This document shows positions 34,579 through 41,603 of a stretch of 41,603 nt of DNA, piece by piece; within the stretch, counting starts at the first letter, position 1; every line of letters starts with the position of its first letter. The notes below the pieces were generated by a model. That model saw nothing but the letters and a program-made list of their open reading frames with translations, was not told where the DNA came from and made no database searches. Location of the stretch: positions 1 to 41,603 of the forward strand of contig DYOP01000015.1 of assembly GCA_020720425.1 (NCBI GenBank). Direction: 5' to 3'. A program made the translations under genes and the position numbers. This DNA comes from Bdellovibrio sp. (lineage in GTDB: Bacteria > Bdellovibrionota > Bdellovibrionia > Bdellovibrionales > Bdellovibrionaceae).

Positions 34579-36258
34579 ATGTCTCATGAAATTATTTATA
34601 CAATGAAGGGTGTGAGTAAAATCGTTCCCCCTCAGAGGTATATTTTAAAAAATATTTATTTGTCTTATTTTTATGGGGCTAAAATTGGGGTTTTGGGCCT
34701 TAATGGATCTGGAAAATCAACTTTATTAAAAATAATGGCTGGCGTTGACAAAGACTTTTTGGGCGAAGCCTTTCCGGCTCGTAAAATGAAAGTGGGTTAC
34801 TTAGAGCAAGAGCCAAAACTTGATGAAAAGCTTACGGTTAAAGAAAATATTTTTGCTGGTATGGGGGATTTGCCCTTATGGATGAGCGAATTTGAGAAGA
34901 TTTCTAAACAATTTGAAGACCCTGATTTAAATCCTGATGATATGGATAAGCTCATTGCCAAACAAGGAGAGCTTCAAGAAAAAATTGAGTCCGTTGGGGG
35001 ATGGGATGTTGATCAAAAAATTGATCAGGCCATGCAAGCACTTCGATGCCCCGAGGCCGAGTTGGCGGTAACACATTTATCAGGTGGCGAGCGAAGGCGG
35101 GTAGCCCTTTGTAGATTGTTACTATCAGAGCCCGATATTTTGTTGCTCGATGAGCCCACGAATCACTTGGATGCAGAAAGCGTGCATTGGCTTGAAAGAT
35201 TTTTAGCTACATTTCCGGGGACAGTCATTGCTGTTACCCATGATCGGTATTTTTTAGATAATGTTGCCGAGTGGATATTAGAGCTAGATCGAGGAGAGGG
35301 AATTCCATTTAAGGGTAACTATTCGGCTTGGTTAAGACACAAAGACGAGCGGATTAGGCAAGAAAATCAATCTGACGCCAAAAGATCAAAAACTTTGCAG
35401 CGCGAACTTGAATGGGTCAATATGGCGCCTAAGGCTCGGCAATCTAAGTCAAAAGCGCGTATTTCTAATTACGAAAATTTATTAAAAGAGCCATCATCTG
35501 ATCGTCTTCAAGAGCTTTCAATCTATATACCTGCAGGTCCCAGACTTGGGGATTTAGTTATAAATGCTGAGCATGTAAAAAAGGCGTTTGACCATAAGTT
35601 ATTATTTGAAGATATGAATTTTTCTCTTCCTAAGGGGGCCATTGTTGGTGTTGTTGGGCCAAATGGTGTAGGAAAGTCAACCCTGTTTAGGATGATCGTT
35701 GGCCAGCAAAAAGCTGACTCGGGAGCATTTAAGGTCGGAGAAACAGTTAAAATTAGTTATGTCGATCAAAGCCGAGAAACTTTAAATTCTGATAAAACCG
35801 TTTTCGAAGAAATTTGTGATGGGCAGGATATTGTTAAGCTGGGGGCCCGAGAGATCAATGGTAGACAGTATGTTTCGTGGTTTAACTTTTCAGGAGAGTC
35901 TCAGCAAAAAAAGGTGGGTCAGCTTTCTGGGGGTGAGCGAAACCGTGTTCATTTGGCAAAAACTTTAAAGCAGGGCGGTAACTTGCTTTTGCTCGATGAG
36001 CCTACAAATGATCTTGATGTTAATACGATGAGAGCCCTAGAAGATGCGCTTATCGAATTTGGCGGATCAGTCGTTGTTATTTCCCATGATCGTTGGTTTT
36101 TAGACCGAATTTGTACCCATCTTTTAGTTTTTGAAGGTGATTCGCAGGTGAACTTTTTTAATGGAAACTTTACGGATTACGAGGAGGACCTTAAAAAGCG
36201 TTTTGGAGATGCCGCCTTAACTCCTAAAAAAATTAGATTTAGACCCTTGCCTCAATAG
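34579..36258 (+). CDS. ettA: Energy-dependent translational throttle protein EttA (ABC-F)
   Basis: EttA binds the ribosomal E site and gates the first elongation steps in response to ATP/ADP ratio. This 559-residue protein has two ABC domains in tandem and no membrane part. ABC1 has Walker A GLNGSGKST and signature LSGGERRRVALCRL, and ABC2 has Walker A GPNGVGKST and signature LSGGERNRVHLAKTL. The EttA-type arm between the signature elements and the linker with WVNMAPKARQSKSKARI are both present. The opening MSHEIIYTMKGVSKIVPP is almost diagnostic. GGAGG lies 5 bases before the ATG. It stands alone. Confidence 0.97.
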   Translation: MSHEIIYTMKGVSKIVPPQRYILKNIYLSYFYGAKIGVLGLNGSGKSTLLKIMAGVDKDFLGEAFPARKMKVGYLEQEPKLDEKLTVKENIFAGMGDLPLWMSEFEKISKQFEDPDLNPDDMDKLIAKQGELQEKIESVGGWDVDQKIDQAMQALRCPEAELAVTHLSGGERRRVALCRLLLSEPDILLLDEPTNHLDAESVHWLERFLATFPGTVIAVTHDRYFLDNVAEWILELDRGEGIPFKGNYSAWLRHKDERIRQENQSDAKRSKTLQRELEWVNMAPKARQSKSKARISNYENLLKEPSSDRLQELSIYIPAGPRLGDLVINAEHVKKAFDHKLLFEDMNFSLPKGAIVGVVGPNGVGKSTLFRMIVGQQKADSGAFKVGETVKISYVDQSRETLNSDKTVFEEICDGQDIVKLGAREINGRQYVSWFNFSGESQQKKVGQLSGGERNRVHLAKTLKQGGNLLLLDEPTNDLDVNTMRALEDALIEFGGSVVVISHDRWFLDRICTHLLVFEGDSQVNFFNGNFTDYEEDLKKRFGDAALTPKKIRFRPLPQ

Positions 36259-36413
36259 TATAATTGTTTTTTTGATACACAATTGTTTGTAAAGTAAACT
36301 TGATATAAAATAAGTATAAGTATAATTATCATTATATTTCAATATGTTGCGGTGTTTGAAAGTAAGCTTTGCCTTTGGTATCCAATCGGATACCTTTAAA
36401 CAGTGGGAGCTGC

Positions 36414-36737
36414 ACCGAAACACCTTTTGATTATGAAGCCATAAAGGGGAAAAAGCCTTTTAGAGAATGGCTAGACGAGCTTGATTTTACTGTTGCGTTT
36501 AGAATTTAAACTAGAATTAACAGGGTGGCACTAGGAAGTCTTGGTAATGTGAAACCTGTTGGACAGGGCGTTGGTGAGTTGAGAGGTCAATTCGGTTCGG
36601 GATATAGAGTTTATTTTGTTCAACATAGGGAAGACATTGTCGTTCTTCTTTGTGGTGGGGACAAAAGCTCACAAAGTGACGATATTGAAACGGCCAAACT
36701 CTATTGGTCGGATTACAAAAGGAGAAACAATGCTTAA
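36414..36737 (+). pseudogene. Decayed RelE/HigB-like toxin gene with an in-frame stop
   Basis: The C-terminal half is a clear RelE/ParE-family (HigB-like) toxin: VALGSLGNVKPVGQGVGELR, GSGYRVYFVQ, VVLLCGGDKSSQ. The N-terminal half, YEAIKGKKPFREWLDELDFTVAFRI, is in the same frame, but a TAA at 36507-36509 interrupts it where the family has a charged residue, and no ATG precedes it. A GTG at 36525 could still start a 70-residue fragment. It overlaps the antitoxin gene by 8 bp, as in intact modules. A functional toxin is unlikely, although readthrough cannot be excluded. Confidence 0.8.
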
Positions 36738-37058
36738 AGTTAAAGCTGGAGTCTCTCACAAAGAATGGTTAATTGAAAAACTAAAAAAAGTGAGGACTTT
36801 CAAAGGGAATATCTTAAAGCCTCTATTGAAGAAAATTGGGATATGCCAGAAGCCATTTTGATGGCTATTGGTGAAATTGCCGAAGCTCGTGGTTATGAGG
36901 CGTTGGCTAAAGAAGCTGGTTTAAGTCAAAAATCACTCTATAAGATTTTAGACCAACAAAAACAAGCTAAACCAAGATTTGAGACAATCGCTCAGCTTAT
37001 CCAGGCTCTTGGGCTTCGTTTTACCGTTGAGCCGATCCAGAAAGCCAAGATTAGCTAA
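36730..37058 (+). pseudogene. Antitoxin gene (HTH type) with a frameshift at an A7 run
   Basis: The start MLKVKAGVSHKEWLIEKLKK (ATG 36730) and the continuation EDFQREYLKASIEENWDMPE..., with an HTH domain (EARGYEALAKEAGLSQKSLYKIL) ending near TVEPIQKAKIS, match the partner antitoxins of this toxin family but are in two frames. The break lies at seven A followed by G (36783-36790). A -1 shift there restores the full protein. It is either a broken gene or one that needs ribosomal slippage. An internal ATG at 36843 would give a 71-residue protein with only the HTH part. Confidence 0.75.
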
Positions 37059-37097
37059 ATCATACCCACCTGTTTAAAAAGAGATTTCTAATGGATC

Positions 37098-37129
37098 AAT
37101 AGTAACAATATGATCATATTGTTACTATT
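37098..37129. repeat. Perfect 32-bp palindrome
   Basis: AATAGTAACAATATGA (37098-37113) is followed directly by its exact reverse complement (37114-37129), with no spacer. It lies in the 369-base stretch 37059-37427, between the broken antitoxin gene and tRNA-Pro. Apart from it and a possible tRNA promoter I see nothing in that stretch. There is no T run, so it is not a typical terminator; a dimeric protein's binding site or an insertion remnant is possible. Confidence 0.9.
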
Positions 37130-37389
37130 CAAAAATGAGAAGCTTTAGTTTATGAAATTTTTGCTTATCCCTTGCACACCTAGGGGGCTGCTTATCTGTG
37201 GAGATGATCGCTAAAAAAGGGGGGAGGGAGTATGTGGGAATCAAGCACTCAAGAGGGATCAATATGAGAGACCGAACTTAAGTGATTTTTTATTGTTTAT
37301 GCAGGAGATATGATTGCAGATTTTTTTGCGTATAGGTAAGACTGATTTTTTTAGTGACAAAACTTTTAATAAATTCAATGATTACGTGT

Positions 37390-37418
37390 TTTTAAAATTT
37401 GTACCATACAATTATACT
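37390..37418 (+). promoter_or_regulatory. Possible tRNA-Pro promoter
   Basis: TATACT at 37413-37418 is a good -10 element 10 bases before the tRNA gene. The sequence 17 bases upstream (TTTTAA at 37390) is only a weak -35. Confidence 0.35.
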
Positions 37419-37423
37419 TCAAT

Positions 37424-37504
<81 letters not shown>

Positions 37505-37653
37505 ATTTCAAATTTGACTCTTTTGGGGTATAAATTCCATGATTCATAATCAGGTTCGATGCAAGGATTTATACGCGTTTTCTTGTATCATCAGAAAACG
37601 CTGTAAACCATTCTGGTTCTCATTTAAAGCATATTGAAAAATAGGATTTAATA

Positions 37654-38658
37654 ATGCCTAGTAAAAAAGAAAAGATAGAAATTAAGCAATTTTTAAAAGT
37701 CTTTTTTGAACAAGAAGACAATATCCAATTTCATTTTCTTAAAAAGAGCAAAATTAATTCTGAGTTTGAATACAAAATACCATTTAAGACAAAGAAAAAA
37801 ACGAGTACTAAAAAAATTCAGGCATTGCAGAAGAATATTCAACAAGAGATGGGAATTCCATGGCAGTTTGAGCATTGGAGTAAATTCATTGGTAAAACAA
37901 CTCCAGAATCAAAAGTTTATAAAATTCCTTTTTTAGATACAGAAGATATTGAAGTTAAAAATCCATGGAGAGTTTGTCCTATCGGTGAACACTGGGTTCG
38001 CAGACACCCAAAATACCTGCGCTCGGGGAGAGTAACAAGTCACGATGGACATTGTCGTAAAAATCCGTCAAAAAAAGATTTACTAGGTGCTGATGAAATG
38101 GATCTTATCGCAACCAAGAAAATCTTTCTTAACCCGAAAGTTATGGTGTCTAGTAAAAATTTGGGATTAGGTTTAAGTTTAGAGAATCAGAATCGATATG
38201 ATGTGCTTATTTCTGGATGGACTGCGTATTGGAATGATATTTTTAGGCCAGATAATCCCTTGCACCCCAATCATGTGAAGGCATTGATTGCCACAGAATC
38301 AACTTTCAATCCAAAAGCAAAAGCTTTTAATCCTAAACCAATTGGAATGGCAAGGGGATTGATGCAATTAACAGAAAGAACTACAAGATGGGCCAAGAAC
38401 TACAAAGTTCGAGAATACAGAAATCACTATATTGATCTTGAAAATGAAGATTTATGGGATCCCAACTATAATATCGCGTTTGGAATAAGGCATCTTTTCA
38501 GAAAAAGAGAAACCGCTAAATGGGCACTAAAAAAAGAACCAACATGGCTTGAAGTGTTAATGGATTATAAGGGAAAGTTGCGAAGTAATACATCAGAAAC
38601 AAAAGAAGTTAGAGAAAAATTGCAAAAATTATTTGAGACCTTAGGAATGAAAGAGTGA
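37654..38658 (+). CDS. Lytic transglycosylase without a signal peptide
   Basis: A 334-residue protein. The N-terminal part (1-100) is basic and shows no known domain. A short segment (about 108-145) has CPIGEHWVRRHPKYL, then VTSHDGHCRKNPS; the spaced Cys and His could bind a metal, and similar HWVRxH...HCR phrases occur in toxin-like and phage-like proteins, from memory. The C-terminal SLT domain (about 190-330) has catalytic Glu215 in ALIATESTFNPKA, then GLMQLTERTTRWA. No signal peptide or membrane segment is present, so it needs another route to reach peptidoglycan or acts on a target from within. It overlaps the next gene by GTGA, which makes the pair one transcription unit directly after tRNA-Pro. 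Confidence 0.8.
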   Translation: MPSKKEKIEIKQFLKVFFEQEDNIQFHFLKKSKINSEFEYKIPFKTKKKTSTKKIQALQKNIQQEMGIPWQFEHWSKFIGKTTPESKVYKIPFLDTEDIEVKNPWRVCPIGEHWVRRHPKYLRSGRVTSHDGHCRKNPSKKDLLGADEMDLIATKKIFLNPKVMVSSKNLGLGLSLENQNRYDVLISGWTAYWNDIFRPDNPLHPNHVKALIATESTFNPKAKAFNPKPIGMARGLMQLTERTTRWAKNYKVREYRNHYIDLENEDLWDPNYNIAFGIRHLFRKRETAKWALKKEPTWLEVLMDYKGKLRSNTSETKEVREKLQKLFETLGMKE

Positions 38659-39626
38659 AGATAATCATCACTGTCTTGGCATTATTTTTATTTTCCAATC
38701 TTTTTGCAAAAGAGAACGCAACTTGGATTAAGAGTGCTTACTTTAGAGGCTACGATCCGATCACCAAGAAAGTTTATAGCACAAAAGATGTTGAACAGCT
38801 TGCTGAAAGATTAAAAACAAATAACCTCAAATATGCTTATATTTTTGCTGGCCCCTATCAAAAAAGTGGACATTTACCTGATTATGCTTTTTCAAAAAAA
38901 GCAAAAGAAAATATTGCAATTCTTAAAAAGATATATCCAGAAGTAAAGATTTTGCCTTGGATAGGAGGAATTCAAAATAAGACAGTTTCTCTTGAGCGAA
39001 AGGGATGGGTAAAAAATGCAATTACTGATACAGTAAGACTTATTAAAATGATGCCCGTTGATGGAATACATTTAGATTTGGAATATGTTCTTTATTCTGG
39101 AGCTAAGTTTAATTTTGATAAATTGAGTGCAGAGGAATATAGCAAACAGTGGGTGTTGTTTCATAAAAAGCTGAGGCTAGCCTTGCCGGAGTCATTTATT
39201 TCTAGTGTTGTTGTATCGATTGCTTCAGGTACAAAACCCTGGAAGCATAAGCATACATTAAATGAAATAAAAGAGATTTCTTCTTTTGTAAATCAAATAT
39301 CATTTATGTTTTACGAAACAAGTCTAATGGATCTAAAAGATTATAATGATAATTTAAAAGAACAAATTCTAATGATTAAAGATTTAAAGAATTTTTCTGC
39401 AAATCAAAGCCAATATTTAATTGGGCTAGGGATTTTTAATGAAGAAGCAAATCTTAAGACCTATCGTGATTTAGGTTTTAAAAACCTTCCTTCGACTTTA
39501 GGACTTATGCAAAAAATTGAAAACAGTACAGGGAAAAAAGAAGACATTGTGGATGGATTTGCAATTTTTTGTGAGTGGATGACTACTGAACAAGAATGGA
39601 GAGAATTACGTAGTTATTTAAAATAA
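38655..39626 (+). CDS. Secreted GH18-like glycosidase
   Basis: A 323-residue exported protein with signal peptide MKIIITVLALFLFSNLFA. The fold pattern is a TIM barrel of the GH18 type: the active-site strand reads DGIHLDLE (136-143), matching DxxDxDxE except that His replaces the second Asp; Glu143 would be the catalytic acid. Phrases such as ILPWIGG and QISFMFYE fit other barrel strands. Spore-type and other GH18 enzymes of this class act on peptidoglycan or chitin; the substrate here is unknown. It starts at GTG 38655 within the stop region of the transglycosylase gene. Paired with a transglycosylase that lacks a signal, it could be a partner enzyme or a protective protein. Confidence 0.7.
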   Translation: MKIIITVLALFLFSNLFAKENATWIKSAYFRGYDPITKKVYSTKDVEQLAERLKTNNLKYAYIFAGPYQKSGHLPDYAFSKKAKENIAILKKIYPEVKILPWIGGIQNKTVSLERKGWVKNAITDTVRLIKMMPVDGIHLDLEYVLYSGAKFNFDKLSAEEYSKQWVLFHKKLRLALPESFISSVVVSIASGTKPWKHKHTLNEIKEISSFVNQISFMFYETSLMDLKDYNDNLKEQILMIKDLKNFSANQSQYLIGLGIFNEEANLKTYRDLGFKNLPSTLGLMQKIENSTGKKEDIVDGFAIFCEWMTTEQEWRELRSYLK

Positions 39627-39630
39627 AAAA

Positions 39631-39672
39631 GGGGACCATACTCTTAATTGATCACTAATACTCGTGATCCCC
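39631..39672 (+). terminator. Possible terminator hairpin behind the transglycosylase/GH18-like unit
   Basis: GATCAC (39650-39655) and GTGATC (39664-39669) form a 6-bp stem, and GGGGA (39631-39635) can pair with TCCCC (39668-39672) outside or instead of it. A clear T run is missing, so termination is uncertain. Confidence 0.4.
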
Positions 39673-39783
39673 GTTATTAAAAAGTGAGGTTAAAAATATA
39701 TTAATTTGTACTAAAATGAGTCAGATAAAAAAAGTTTCAACTTATATTTTAAAATGAGAGTAATATTATTAAGTGGGGGAATC

Positions 39784-41523
39784 ATGTTTTTATTTAATAA
39801 TAAAAAATCAATTTTTTTATCTTTCGCTTTTTTGGGAATATTAATTATATTTTTTCAGAATTGTGAAACATCAAGTTTTTCGATTAACTCAAATCACAGT
39901 GATACCAAGGGATTGGGCGCAAATAATCAAGCAAATTTAAATCCAGTAGCCTATACCTTAAGTTCAGGATTTGTTACTCCCGTTGAAGATGCCTTATGTC
40001 CTGTGGGTTGGATTTGTCCCGAGCAGCCCATTTTGCCTAAAACAACTCTTGTTGGTGCGTGGTACTCTCTTTATTTTTATGAAATTGGTAGTAACCCTGT
40101 AGATCATTGGTCGCTTGAGGGATTTAGATATAAGCCACTTTTAGGAAGATACAATAGCGCTGATGTTATTGCTCAGCAGTATCCGCTAATGAAAAACGCA
40201 GGTATCAATTATCTTTTATTGGATGATACCAATGGTGTAGGCAATGATGGCGGTCAAATTCAGGCCAATGCTGTTAAAATTTTTAATTCCTTACCCCATG
40301 ATATGCCAATTGCGATGGCCGGAGGGTATGGTTTGTGGGGCAAGCACAGTGAGCAAGATCAAAACACCGAAGCGCAACATTTTTGGGATCATTTTGGTCA
40401 AAAGCCTAATTACCTTCAATGGTACAATTTAGAGTCTGGCTCTTATAAGCCTTTATTGGTTATTTTAAACGAGCTAGAAAGCTTCTACCCGAATGATGAA
40501 ATAAAACGTTACTGGAAAGACTCAAGATTTAGCGTTCGTTATGCCGCCGGATATTTGAATAGTTTAAATCCTAATTTGCAAGAGTACGCCAAGCAGGGAC
40601 TATGGGGATGGGCTACTCATTCGCAAGTACTGAGTTCAGAAACAATGGTTGTGCAGCCAGGTTGGCATACGGCCCATATTAAAAATAGACCCCATGTTTA
40701 TAGTCCTATTTATCGAACTCAAGGAGAAAACTATACTAAGCATTGGCTTAATGTTTTAAAAGTAAAGCCTCGAAATGTCATTATTGCCTCATGGAATGAT
40801 TGGGCCGAAGAAACAGCAATTGAGCCAGCCACTCGAGAGGTGGCTGAGGCTGAATTATTTAGTGATAGTTATGGTGAAGAGGTCCCCGATTACTATTTAA
40901 AAATAACAAATGGATATACGCAGCTCAGGCGAGGTTTAATAAATGGTTACTATTATCGTTCAGAGGCCAATATAAATGTTTACCAAGTTGTTAATGGCGA
41001 GTTGATATTGCAAAAAGATATGCCACATAAAATGCCGGTTATTGTGCTTCCTGATGGGGTGCTTGAATCAATTATGAAAGTACCGCCACCTCAAGCTCCT
41101 CCTCCTCCCTCTGAAGCGCCCACGCCAACGCCTTTACCCGATGATATTTGCCAGAAAAGTCCAAGTGTAGTTGATAGAATATTATTTATGGTGGGTATTG
41201 ATATTTATTACGCTTTTAATAAAAAATACTGCAAGTTTGAAAGCTTTGAATCTTATAAAGCAATTACAGGTAAAAGTGATGCCGAGGGAGTAAAATGTTT
41301 TACAAATTTGCCATCAGCAATGGAGCAAGTTGAAAACTGCTTTGTCATACCCAAAGGATTATTTAAAATTAAATCTGATCTTTATTATAGTAATGGTCTT
41401 AATTACTGTTACTTTCCGACAATGGAGGTCTATACAAAAATAACCGGTAAAACCGATGCCAATGGGGTTACTGAATATAGTAAAATTCCGATGACTATGA
41501 TTTCTGATGGTAACTGTAAATAA
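39784..41523 (+). CDS. GH99/WbsX-like lipoprotein
   Basis: A 579-residue exported protein. The signal peptide ends in IIFFQNC with Cys27, a lipobox of the same unusual form as in the propeller lipoprotein. The central domain (about 80-385) resembles the WbsX/GH99-like family: it begins VGAWYSLYFYEIG, has NYLLLDDTNGVG, and contains the telling SWNDWAEETAIEP near residue 340. Members act on glycans or glycan-linked lipids; activity here is unproven. A Pro-rich linker (about 440-460) leads to two Cys-containing repeats of about 55 residues (with YKAITGKSDAEGV and YTKITGKTDANGV). ATG 39784 is chosen because GGGGGA lies just upstream; ATG 39754 has no such site. Confidence 0.7.
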   Translation: MFLFNNKKSIFLSFAFLGILIIFFQNCETSSFSINSNHSDTKGLGANNQANLNPVAYTLSSGFVTPVEDALCPVGWICPEQPILPKTTLVGAWYSLYFYEIGSNPVDHWSLEGFRYKPLLGRYNSADVIAQQYPLMKNAGINYLLLDDTNGVGNDGGQIQANAVKIFNSLPHDMPIAMAGGYGLWGKHSEQDQNTEAQHFWDHFGQKPNYLQWYNLESGSYKPLLVILNELESFYPNDEIKRYWKDSRFSVRYAAGYLNSLNPNLQEYAKQGLWGWATHSQVLSSETMVVQPGWHTAHIKNRPHVYSPIYRTQGENYTKHWLNVLKVKPRNVIIASWNDWAEETAIEPATREVAEAELFSDSYGEEVPDYYLKITNGYTQLRRGLINGYYYRSEANINVYQVVNGELILQKDMPHKMPVIVLPDGVLESIMKVPPPQAPPPPSEAPTPTPLPDDICQKSPSVVDRILFMVGIDIYYAFNKKYCKFESFESYKAITGKSDAEGVKCFTNLPSAMEQVENCFVIPKGLFKIKSDLYYSNGLNYCYFPTMEVYTKITGKTDANGVTEYSKIPMTMISDGNCK

Positions 41524-41603
41524 ATACTAAATGTTAGGATTCTTTAAATCCTGTCTTCAAATAACAAATGCAACATTTTTCATTTTTGCTAGTTCTTTCT
41601 TGG
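41524..41603. other. Window end, non-coding
   Basis: AT-rich bases after the lipoprotein gene. AGGATT and AATCCT at about 41536-41552 can form a weak 6-bp hairpin. No gene is seen before the window ends. Confidence 0.3.

Noticed and set aside
36260-36300. Possible terminator of ettA (AATTGT/ACAATT stem)
   Set aside because: The stem is weak and AT-only, and no proper T run follows.
36525-36591. Sigma-54-like TGGCAC sequence
   Set aside because: There is no GC element (TTGC) at the correct distance, and it lies within the toxin remnant.

Overview
The window looks like a piece of chromosome from a low-GC, Gram-negative, flagellated bacterium, most likely of the Bdellovibrio group (Bdellovibrionota). 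This is inferred from the combination of genes, not from a marker gene. It has several lytic transglycosylases, a NagZ-like enzyme, a flagellin with a bacterial D0 domain, Flp/Tad-type prepilins, many lipoproteins, and large Cys-rich surface proteins with TNFR/ephrin-receptor-like repeats. A free-living relative without predation cannot be excluded.

Layout. 0.2-6.1 kb: a giant Cys-rich surface lipoprotein with a recent 627-bp internal duplication. 6.2-9.4 kb (minus strand): a CHASE2 sensor kinase and its NtrC-type regulator. 9.5-12.4 kb: ribF, a Rossmann-like protein and a LolC/E-type permease as one overlapping unit, followed by a convergent cupin gene. 13.0-23.9 kb: a cell-wall block with a TPR-type lytic transglycosylase, an MltD-like LysM transglycosylase, a NagZ-like glycosidase, convergent radA, then a second Slt-type transglycosylase joined to two oligopeptide-type ABC permeases. 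24.0-24.8 kb (minus): flagellin, with three leader hairpins. 24.9-25.3 kb: a non-coding stretch with a 120-bp inverted-repeat element. 25.3-27.2 kb (minus): a beta-propeller lipoprotein. 27.5-30.7 kb (minus): six overlapping genes for an Flp prepilin, TadE-like pseudopilins, a CpaB-like protein and an unknown secreted protein, with no pilus motor genes. 31.0-34.4 kb: small genes, a ParA-type ATPase with an unusual Met/His- and Asp/Glu-rich partner, and a small gene with a C10 tract. 34.6-36.3 kb: ettA. 36.4-37.1 kb: a decayed toxin-antitoxin pair. 37.4 kb: tRNA-Pro(TGG). 37.6-39.6 kb: a two-gene unit (transglycosylase without a signal peptide, then a secreted GH18-like glycosidase). 39.8-41.5 kb: a GH99/WbsX-like lipoprotein.

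How it fits together: peptidoglycan cutting and recycling dominate (four transglycosylases, one GH3 enzyme, one GH18-like enzyme, peptide-import permeases), with surface lipoproteins and pseudopilins around them. The stretch from about 36.3 to 39.7 kb differs from the rest: it holds the decayed toxin-antitoxin pair, a perfect 32-bp palindrome, a tRNA gene and the transglycosylase/GH18-like pair, and lacks the hexamer GGTAAC that is dense elsewhere. It may be an acquired island. Several genes carry long single-base or short tandem repeats (G9, C10, A7, 18-bp units over stop codons), which suggests that slippage shapes this genome.
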